Below are positions 1 through 4,389 of a DNA stretch of 5,566 bases, one piece after another; the first letter of the stretch is position 1, and every line of letters begins with the position of its first letter. Under the pieces are notes generated by a model. That model had not been told where the DNA came from, did not search any database, and saw nothing but the letters and a program-made list of their open reading frames with translations. Made by a program: the position numbers and the translations under genes. Origin of the DNA: an uncultured Ideonella sp. (GTDB taxonomy: Bacteria > Pseudomonadota > Gammaproteobacteria > Burkholderiales > Burkholderiaceae); the NCBI GenBank assembly GCA_946479475.1, contig CAMLGG010000323.1, positions 1 through 5,566 of the forward strand, written 5' to 3'.

Positions 1-666
1 GGCACCGACAGCTGCAGCGTGATCCCCAGCGAGACCAGCGGCCCCTACCCCGGCGACGGCACCAACAGCAACAGCAGCGGCACGGTGAACGTGCTGACCA
101 TGTCGGGCATCGTTCGCAGCGACATCACCTCCAGCTTCGGCGACTACGGCGACGACGTGGCCGAGGGCGTGCCCCTGACGGTCACGCTGAAGCTGGTCGA
201 CACCGCCTCCAGCTGCGCCAGCCTCGAGGGCTACGCGATCTATCTCTGGCACTGCAACCGCGACGGCGAGTACTCGCTGTACTCCAGTGGCGTGACCGAC
301 GAGAACTACCTGCGCGGCGTGCAGGTGACCGACAGCAACGGCGAGGTGAGCTTCACCACCATCTTCCCGGCCTGTTACAGCGGCCGCTGGCCGCACATTC
401 ACTTCGAGATCTACGAGACCCTGGAGGTGGCCACCACCGGCCGCAACGCGGCCAAGACCTCGCAGCTGGCGATGCCGGCTTCTGCCTGCAACCAGGTCTA
501 CGGCGTGGCGACCGGCTACGACCAGAGCGTGAACAACTTCGCCAACGTCTCGCTCTCGACCGACAACGTCTTCAGCGACACCCAGGCGGCCACCCAGCTG
601 GCCACGGTGCCGGGCAGCAACTCGGCGGGCTACGTCGCCACGCTGACCGTCGGCATCACGGCGTGA
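1..666 (+). CDS. Intradiol ring-cleavage dioxygenase-like protein, 3' part (start outside window)
   Basis: The frame is open from base 1 to the TGA at 664-666, giving 221 codons with the N terminus missing. The family (protocatechuate 3,4-dioxygenase/catechol 1,2-dioxygenase fold) uses a non-haem Fe(III) to cleave catechols between the two hydroxyls. The four expected ligands are visible: Tyr at codon 91 (in GEYSLY), Tyr at codon 126 (in PACYSGRW), and His at codons 132 and 134 (in PHIHF). Arg129 sits at the place of the usual active-site Arg. The opening segment with SETSGPYPGDG and the LRGVQVTD stretch are typical of a subgroup usually carrying an N-terminal export signal. Five cysteines (codons 5, 72, 85, 125, 163) would fit disulfides in an exported protein, but the signal peptide is off the window. 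The physiological substrate cannot be read from sequence. The gene converges on the regulator gene with a 15-bp gap. The GTG at 19 is internal, not the start. Confidence 0.9.
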   Translation, partial: GTDSCSVIPSETSGPYPGDGTNSNSSGTVNVLTMSGIVRSDITSSFGDYGDDVAEGVPLTVTLKLVDTASSCASLEGYAIYLWHCNRDGEYSLYSSGVTDENYLRGVQVTDSNGEVSFTTIFPACYSGRWPHIHFEIYETLEVATTGRNAAKTSQLAMPASACNQVYGVATGYDQSVNNFANVSLSTDNVFSDTQAATQLATVPGSNSAGYVATLTVGITA

Positions 667-693
667 GCCACCGCAGCCCGGTCAGCTCACGCC
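660..693. terminator. Inverted repeat across the two converging gene ends, possible bidirectional terminator
   Basis: The arm GGCGTGAGC at 660-668 is exactly complementary to GCTCACGCC at 685-693, giving a 9-bp stem with a 16-nt loop. The left arm contains the stop codon of the dioxygenase gene; the right arm lies in the last codons of the regulator gene, just inside its stop. The position between convergent genes and the GC-rich stem suit a shared terminator. No U-run follows on either strand, so it is not a canonical intrinsic terminator and may only assist or protect RNA ends. Confidence 0.4.
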
Positions 694-1425
694 TTCGCGC
701 TTGAGGTCGCGGAAGGCCGCGAACAGCCAGGAGCGCATGGCGATGACGAGCGTGTAGGCGCGCTTCTGATCGGCCGGCAGCTTCTGGTCGGCCAGATGCT
801 GCTGCGCGAAATCCTGCGCCACGCGCTGCAGCCGTTCGTTGAACAGCGTGGCCAGGCTGCGGCCGATCTGGCCGTGGACCAGCGTGAGCATCTCGCCCTC
901 GCCATCGAAGCCGCCGGCGTAGTAATCGGTAACCACCTCCTCGCGGAAGTACTGCATCACCGGCCCGTGCGGCCGCCAGCGGAAGGCCTTGGCCACGCGC
1001 AGCCGATAGCGGTTCATGGGCCGCAGCTCGATGATGCCGAGACGGTCCAGCTGGGCGAGGTGCTTCACGGCCTCCGCTTCACTCACGCGGTAGGTGGCCA
1101 CGATCTGCTCGAAGGTCCACTGGCTCATGCAGCAGATGGCCAGCAGCAGCAGCTTGCGGTCCGCGACCACCGCCCGCTCCTGCTCCAGCGTCAGCTCGGT
1201 TCGCAGCGGCTGCGCATCGGCCACCTTGCGCGCCAGCTCGGCGAAATCGAGCTTGAGCACGCGGCAGATCTCGTCCACGCGTGACAGCGGCATCTCGCCC
1301 CGGGCCAGCATGCGCTTGACGCTGGACTCGGCCATGCCGATGCGCGGCGCCAGCTGCGCGTAGGTGATGCCGGCCTGCTTGAGCTCGGCCTTGATCTGGT
1401 CGACGAGGGCCTGGGTGGTGGACAC
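682..1425 (-). CDS. XRE-type helix-turn-helix transcriptional regulator with a second winged-helix-like segment
   Basis: The protein is 247 aa and cytoplasmic. Residues 7-66 form a Cro/C1-type helix-turn-helix: TYAQLAPRIG (21-30) is the first helix, and MAESSVKRMLA (31-41) the recognition helix, followed by the SRVDEICRVLKLDFAELA helices. Residues 104-134 (TFEQIVATYRVSEAE through LDRLGIIEL) resemble a winged helix. Residues 150-247 are a conserved-looking helical region with no motif I can name, perhaps for ligand binding or dimerisation. The start is GTG at 1425-1423, chosen because GGGAG lies 5 nt upstream and it places the HTH at the usual N-terminal position; the next Met (31) would cut the HTH. 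It lies 12 bp behind the exported BamE-like gene on the same strand, so the two are probably co-transcribed. The palindrome ahead of that operon is a candidate autoregulatory site, by inference. No target or effector can be stated. Confidence 0.87.
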   Translation of the reverse strand: MSTTQALVDQIKAELKQAGITYAQLAPRIGMAESSVKRMLARGEMPLSRVDEICRVLKLDFAELARKVADAQPLRTELTLEQERAVVADRKLLLLAICCMSQWTFEQIVATYRVSEAEAVKHLAQLDRLGIIELRPMNRYRLRVAKAFRWRPHGPVMQYFREEVVTDYYAGGFDGEGEMLTLVHGQIGRSLATLFNERLQRVAQDFAQQHLADQKLPADQKRAYTLVIAMRSWLFAAFRDLKREGVS

Positions 1426-1430
1426 CGCTG

Positions 1431-1435
1431 CTCCC
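1431..1435 (-). promoter_or_regulatory. Shine-Dalgarno GGGAG for the GTG-started regulator
   Basis: On the minus strand GGGAG sits 5 nt ahead of GTG at 1425 and within the 12-bp gap after the TAG of the preceding gene (1440-1438). It decides the non-ATG start and supports re-initiation by ribosomes finishing the upstream gene. Confidence 0.7.
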
Positions 1436-1437
1436 GC

Positions 1438-2442
1438 CTACTCGACGAGCACCAGCTTGCGCACCTCCGGCGAGGCCTCGACCGCCGCGACGCGCTGGTC
1501 TGCCCCCCACACCACGGCGAAGGCCTCTTCCTCGAAGGTGTAGTAGAGCCACTTCGCCGCCTCGAGCGAAGGCGTCGTGTCCATGCGGGGGCGACCGAGC
1601 GACATCTGCACCTGATCCCGGTCCATGCCCAGCGCCACCTTGCCGGCGCGGATGGCTGCCTGCACTGGCGCGGGCCAGGCAGCCAGGCGGGCGCGCGGGT
1701 CTTCATCGACCATCAGCCGCGCGACGAGCTGTTCGCGGGTTTCCTTCTCGCGGCCGTAATCCAGCCCGATGCGCATGGGCCGGCCCTCGATCAGCACCTC
1801 GGCCTTGTGGCGGCCGTAGTCCTTGACCACGATGCGGGCGCCGGCGGGCACGAACGGCAGGGTGGCCCAGTTCGCGTCGCTGATCCAGTCGTCCTCGTAG
1901 TGCAGGTTGCAGCAGGTGTATCGAGCGTTCGCCATCTGCTGGACGATGGCCGGGTCGCGCACCGCGTCGGCCGTCCTGGTGGCGGCGATGGGGCCGCTCG
2001 CGTCCTCGAGCCACAGCTCGCGGCGGAAGGCATCGAGCACGCCGTTGACGACGTAGCGGCCTCCCGGCGACAGCTCGACTTCGACCTCCGCTTCCAGCGG
2101 ATCGGTCTTGCTGCCGGCGAACAGCGTCTGCACCGGTGCAGCGAAGGCACGCTGCGCCACCAGCTTCAGGCGGACCTTGCCGGCCGGCACCGCCCGCTCG
2201 AAGGGCCGCAGCTTCATGTTGTTGCCCTGGCCGTAGCTGGCGCGGCGGCTTTCCGCGAGCGCGTCGGACTCGGTCTTGCGGCCGTCGACGGCCGCCAGGT
2301 AGAAGAAGGTGCCGCCATCGCGGCCGCCGCCTGTGGCCGTGTCGGCGACGACGGCCATTTCGCCGGCCCATGCGGTCAAGGCGCCGCACAGGCCCAACGC
2401 GACCAGCAGGCCCATGGCCCGCCTGTTCAAGCTGCCTTTCAT
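1438..2442 (-). CDS. Exported protein of unknown function with BamE/SmpA-like C-terminal segment
   Basis: The product is 334 aa. Residues 1-26 are a signal peptide: a basic start (MKGSLNRRAM), a hydrophobic core and the cleavage-type end AWA before GE. There is no lipobox cysteine at the junction, so it is probably soluble periplasmic rather than a lipoprotein. The middle (about 75-250) has no domain I can name; it contains LRPFERAVPAGKVRLKL, an adjacent Cys177-Cys178 pair in RYTCCNLHYEDDW, and IGLDYGREKETREQLV. Residues 264-325 (IRAGKVALGMDRDQVQMSLG, then WLYYTFEEEAFAVVW and RVAAVE) follow the G-x-V-x-x-GM-x-x-x-x-V-x-x-x-LG-x-P pattern of SmpA/OmlA/BamE-type domains. BamE itself is a short lipoprotein of the outer-membrane assembly complex; this protein is far longer and need not share that role. 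ATG at 2442 follows a strong GGAGGGAGGG. It is the first gene of a minus-strand operon with the XRE regulator. Confidence 0.88.
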   Translation of the reverse strand: MKGSLNRRAMGLLVALGLCGALTAWAGEMAVVADTATGGGRDGGTFFYLAAVDGRKTESDALAESRRASYGQGNNMKLRPFERAVPAGKVRLKLVAQRAFAAPVQTLFAGSKTDPLEAEVEVELSPGGRYVVNGVLDAFRRELWLEDASGPIAATRTADAVRDPAIVQQMANARYTCCNLHYEDDWISDANWATLPFVPAGARIVVKDYGRHKAEVLIEGRPMRIGLDYGREKETREQLVARLMVDEDPRARLAAWPAPVQAAIRAGKVALGMDRDQVQMSLGRPRMDTTPSLEAAKWLYYTFEEEAFAVVWGADQRVAAVEASPEVRKLVLVE

Positions 2443-2452
2443 CCGAACCCTC

Positions 2453-2466
2453 CCTCCAAATGGAGG
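2453..2466 (-). promoter_or_regulatory. Small palindrome on the Shine-Dalgarno of the BamE-like gene
   Basis: On the minus strand CCTCC and GGAGG flank ATTT, and the GGAGG belongs to the purine run GGAGGGAGGG that ends 5 nt before ATG 2442. If transcribed whole, a 5-bp hairpin could partly hide the ribosome binding site. The candidate promoter at 2470-2498 would start transcription near 2463, inside the palindrome, which would remove most of the left arm; the two readings compete. Confidence 0.35.
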
Positions 2467-2469
2467 AGA

Positions 2470-2498
2470 ACTTTAGCAAGAGCCGTCGAAGGTATCAC
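2470..2498 (-). promoter_or_regulatory. Candidate sigma70-type promoter for the minus-strand operon
   Basis: Read on the minus strand, GTGATA (2498-2493, 4 of 6 to TTGACA) and TAAAGT (2475-2470, 4 of 6 to TATAAT) are separated by exactly 17 bp. The start would fall near 2463, giving a leader of about 20 nt that contains the Shine-Dalgarno. The -35 box overlaps the palindrome at 2491-2509. The match is modest and by eye only. Confidence 0.35.
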
Positions 2499-2509
2499 CT
2501 GCCGATACC
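2491..2509. promoter_or_regulatory. Perfect 6-7-6 palindrome, candidate operator
   Basis: GGTATC at 2491-2496 is repeated inverted as GATACC at 2504-2509 with a 7-bp spacer. The 19-bp symmetry between two divergent operons, overlapping a candidate -35 box, is what a dimeric repressor site would look like. The XRE regulator encoded at 682-1425 is the nearest candidate to bind it. No second copy was noticed in the window. Confidence 0.5.
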
Positions 2510-2599
2510 AGACAGCCTTCCATCCGCCACGAAAGCGCTCGACGAGCAACTTCTGCAGCAGCCCGTTGCAGCATCCACCCCGTCATCCACAACGCCCCC

Positions 2600-2603
2600 G
2601 AGG
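2600..2603 (+). promoter_or_regulatory. Shine-Dalgarno GAGG fixing the YiaAB start
   Basis: GAGG lies 6 nt ahead of the ATG at 2610. The reading frame is open far upstream, back to 2136, but that extension runs antisense through the divergent gene; this site picks 2610 as the start. Confidence 0.6.
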
Positions 2604-2609
2604 CACCTC

Positions 2610-3074
2610 ATGAACAGCCCCCTTCCCCGCGTCATCGTCCGTCGAGACACCAAGGCCTGGCGCGCCCAGGTCTGGATCTCGTTCGGCGTCGCGGTCGCCG
2701 TCTGCGCCACCGGCCTGGCCTGGCTGCCGGGCGAGGACCTGGACCGGGCCTTCATGGTGATGGGCTACGTGTTCTGCCTGACCACCGTCTTCGCGCTGGC
2801 CAAGCATGTGCGCGACCTGCAGCAGCGCGGCCCGCGCAGCGACACGCCGATGTGGAACCTGGTCGTCTGGGGCGGCTTCGCGATGGCCATGGGCCTGACC
2901 GGCTGGGGCCTCTACCGCATGCAGATCAACCCGGCCTACAAGGGCTACCTGCTGGTGAGCTGGCTGTTCCTGATCTCCAGCGCCTTCACGCTCGCCAAGA
3001 TCCTGCGCGACGCCTTCGAGGCCGACCGGGCCGAAGCCGCGCTGCGCGGTGACGGCGAACGCCAGCCCGCCTGA
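2610..3074 (+). CDS. YiaA/YiaB family inner membrane protein
   Basis: The protein has 154 aa and four predicted membrane helices at about 19-39, 46-66, 82-103 and 112-130, with a charged C-terminal tail. It appears to be two tandem copies of the YiaAB two-helix domain. The halves end in matching cytoplasmic-type motifs, FALAKHVRD (61-69) and FTLAKILRD (126-134), each preceded by an aromatic-rich helix. YiaA/YiaB proteins are inner membrane proteins of unknown biochemical role. ATG 2610 is preceded by GAGG and gives the first helix an ordinary basic N-terminal flank (RVIVRRDTKAWR). It is the first gene of a rightward unit; the next gene begins 18 bp after its stop. I recognise the family by its paired helices and repeated LAK-x-x-RD motif, and the function remains unknown. 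Confidence 0.82.
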   Translation: MNSPLPRVIVRRDTKAWRAQVWISFGVAVAVCATGLAWLPGEDLDRAFMVMGYVFCLTTVFALAKHVRDLQQRGPRSDTPMWNLVVWGGFAMAMGLTGWGLYRMQINPAYKGYLLVSWLFLISSAFTLAKILRDAFEADRAEAALRGDGERQPA

Positions 3075-3092
3075 TTCACGAGGAGCACTTCC

Positions 3093-3533
3093 ATGTCCAA
3101 CCGGTTCACGATGCGCGCGGCCATGCTGGCCGCCGCTCTCGCCCTCGGCGGCTTCGCGCTGCCGGCCCAGGCCCACCGCGATCCATCGGCCGACCTGAGC
3201 GCGGCCTCGGGGCTGTCGCTCTCGGTACCGGTCGCCATCTCGGTGACGGCTCCGGCCGCGCTGCTGGTCAGCGGTGCCACCTTCACCGTCGTCGCCATCG
3301 AGGCCCTGGCCGAAGGCGCCGTCTGGGTGCTGGAGCGCGCTTCCGACGGCCTGCGCGTCTCGGTCCGCTTCGGCAGCGAGGTGGCCGGCGCCTCGGCGGT
3401 GGCGGTGGGGACGGTGATCGTCACGACCACCGTTGCGGCGGGCTGCGTGCTCTCGGCGGCGGGCGAGGCGATCGCCTTCATCCCCAACGAACTCGGACGC
3501 TCGCTGCTGCACGACGAGCGGATCACGCGATGA
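3093..3533 (+). CDS. Small exported hydrophobic protein, partner of the DUF2145 gene
   Basis: The product is 146 aa. Residues 1-27 are a signal peptide ending ALPAQA before HRD. The mature part is rich in Ala, Val and Ser and has two strongly hydrophobic stretches, about 45-72 and 101-130, around a more polar centre (WVLERASDGLRVSVRFGSEV). These could be membrane segments or buried strands. The C terminus has IAFIPNELGRSLLHDERITR, which I recall as conserved in similar proteins sitting next to DUF2145 genes in pseudomonads and related bacteria; this is memory, not a search. AGGAG at 3081-3085 lies 7 nt before ATG 3093 and supports that start over Met7. Its stop overlaps the next start as ATGA (3530-3533), so the two products are probably made in linked amounts. 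No function can be assigned. Confidence 0.82.
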   Translation: MSNRFTMRAAMLAAALALGGFALPAQAHRDPSADLSAASGLSLSVPVAISVTAPAALLVSGATFTVVAIEALAEGAVWVLERASDGLRVSVRFGSEVAGASAVAVGTVIVTTTVAAGCVLSAAGEAIAFIPNELGRSLLHDERITR

Positions 3534-4315
3534 AGCGCCGCCTCCTGCTGACGCTCGCACTGGCCGCCACCTTCGCGGCCATCGCCCCGGCCCATGCGGG
3601 GCGGACCTGCGAGCCGGGCCGCATCACCGCCCGCGAACTCGCCGACGGCATGGAGCTCGCCGCGCGCACCGCGAAGCAGCTGGATGCCAGCGGCGCCCAG
3701 GTCGTCGTCCTGGCCCGCGCGGGGCAGGACCTCTCGGCCTACGGCCTGCGCTGGTCGCACTTCGGCTTCGCCTACCGCCAGGGCGACGGCGCGTGGCGCG
3801 TGGTGCACAAGCTCAACGCCTGCGGCAGCGACCGCGCGGACCTGTTCCGCCAGGGCCTGGGCGAGTTCTTCAACGACAAGCCCTTCCGTTACGAGGCCGC
3901 CTACGTGGTGCCGGATCCCACCCTGCAGGCGAAGCTGCTGCCGCTGCTGCAGGACAACGCCGCTGTCCAGCGCCTGCACACGCCGCGCTACAGCATGGTG
4001 GCCTATGCCTGGGGCACCCGCTACCAGCAATCCAACCAGTGGGCCCTGGAGACGCTGGCGATGGCGGCCGAGGCGAGCATCGCGAGCCGGGAACAGGCCC
4101 AGGGATGGCTGCGCGGCCAAGGCTACCGGCCCAGCGTGCTGCGCATCGACACCTTCACCCGCCTCGGCGCTCGGCTGACCCGCGCCAACGTGGCCTTCGA
4201 CGACCACCCGAACGGCGATCGATTCGCCGGCCGCATCGCCACGGTGAGCGTCGACTCGGCCTTCGACTGGCTGCAGCGCACGCAGCGCGGCGGCAGCGTG
4301 CAAACCGTCCGCTGA
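3530..4315 (+). CDS. DUF2145 family exported protein
   Basis: The product is 261 aa. Residues 1-23 are a signal peptide (MKRRLLLTLA, ending APAHA before GRTCEPG), so the protein should be periplasmic. DUF2145 features as I know them are present along the whole length: an early Cys27, ASGAQVVVLARAGQDLS (53-69), YGLRWSHFGFAYR (71-83), HKLNACG with Cys98 (93-99), YQQSNQWALETLA (165-177), and the closing RANVAFDDHP (218-227). Cys27 and Cys98 are the only cysteines and could form a disulfide. No biochemical function is established to my knowledge. The Ser-His-Phe-Gly and Asn-Gln-Trp motifs recall permuted NlpC/P60-type folds, but no catalytic Cys is seen where one is expected. ATG 3530 overlaps the preceding stop by 4 bases; its own ribosome site is weak (GAGCGG at 3514-3519), consistent with coupled translation. 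Confidence 0.87.
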   Translation: MKRRLLLTLALAATFAAIAPAHAGRTCEPGRITARELADGMELAARTAKQLDASGAQVVVLARAGQDLSAYGLRWSHFGFAYRQGDGAWRVVHKLNACGSDRADLFRQGLGEFFNDKPFRYEAAYVVPDPTLQAKLLPLLQDNAAVQRLHTPRYSMVAYAWGTRYQQSNQWALETLAMAAEASIASREQAQGWLRGQGYRPSVLRIDTFTRLGARLTRANVAFDDHPNGDRFAGRIATVSVDSAFDWLQRTQRGGSVQTVR

Positions 4316-4344
4316 CGCTGCGCAAACCCCGATCCGCAGCGTCA
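4313..4344 (+). terminator. 10-bp hairpin at the end of the DUF2145 gene, terminator-like
   Basis: TGACGCTGCG at 4313-4322 pairs perfectly with CGCAGCGTCA at 4335-4344 around a 12-nt loop. The left arm begins with the stop codon TGA. It lies at the right place to end or stabilise the three-gene transcript. It is followed by TCCCGC rather than a U-run, so it does not look like a canonical intrinsic terminator. Its right arm can pair instead with a downstream segment (4348-4355). Confidence 0.45.
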
Positions 4345-4355
4345 TCCCGCTGCGG
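4334..4355 (+). promoter_or_regulatory. Alternative 8-bp hairpin, mutually exclusive with the upstream one
   Basis: CCGCAGCG at 4334-4341 pairs with CGCTGCGG at 4348-4355 around a 6-nt loop. Bases 4335-4341 are also needed by the 4313-4344 hairpin, so only one of the two can form. The pairings are exact. Whether this is a regulatory switch or chance in GC-rich DNA is open. Confidence 0.4.
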
Positions 4356-4378
4356 CATCATCGCCCCCATTCATTCGA

Positions 4379-4383
4379 GGGAG
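4379..4383 (+). promoter_or_regulatory. Shine-Dalgarno GGGAG of the MFS gene
   Basis: GGGAG lies 6 nt before ATG 4390 and supports that start. A short complement (TCCC at 4386-4389) directly follows it, which could give a weak 4-bp fold with a 3-nt loop, probably too small to matter alone. Confidence 0.6.
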
Positions 4384-4389
4384 CCTCCC

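Larger units (their letters stand above)
2443..2609. other. Divergent intergenic region between two operons
   Basis: These 167 bp separate the start of the minus-strand BamE-like gene from the plus-strand YiaAB gene. The part nearest the minus gene (about 2456-2515) is visibly less GC-rich than its surroundings and holds the promoter-like and palindromic elements listed separately. The rest (about 2516-2595) shows only weak direct repeats (TGCAGCA at 2554-2560 and 2567-2573) and no convincing plus-strand promoter boxes. No small coding gene with a Shine-Dalgarno was seen. Confidence 0.8.

Noticed and set aside
19..21. GTG as start of the dioxygenase gene
   Set aside because: The frame is open to the left edge, and the family motif around codons 5-20 already begins before it; there is no ribosome site.
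682..2442. Regulator plus preceding gene as a toxin-antitoxin pair
   Set aside because: The upstream product is a 334-aa exported protein with a BamE-like end, not a small toxin, and the regulator is much larger than typical XRE antitoxins.
2554..2573. Direct repeat TGCAGCA twice, 13 bp apart
   Set aside because: The repeat is short and common in this base composition, with no symmetry or promoter box linked to it.
2136..2609. Upstream extension of the YiaAB frame
   Set aside because: The added stretch is Arg/Pro rich and antisense to the BamE-like gene. GAGG at 2600 and the membrane topology support ATG 2610.
1807..2613. Plus-strand open frame of 268 codons opposite the BamE-like gene
   Set aside because: It is antisense to a gene with a clear signal peptide and Shine-Dalgarno. 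It has no ribosome site or domain of its own and is a GC-driven shadow.
2583..3560. Minus-strand open frame of 325 codons opposite the YiaAB and small exported genes
   Set aside because: It is low complexity, Gly/Arg/Asp/Gln rich, without domain or ribosome site, and antisense to two well-supported genes.
2945..4345. Long minus-strand open frame (466 codons) opposite the YiaAB end, the small exported gene and the DUF2145 gene
   Set aside because: It has no recognisable domain and an Ala/Arg/Gly/Val-heavy composition typical of antisense frames in GC-rich DNA. The plus-strand genes have signal peptides, ribosome sites and family motifs.
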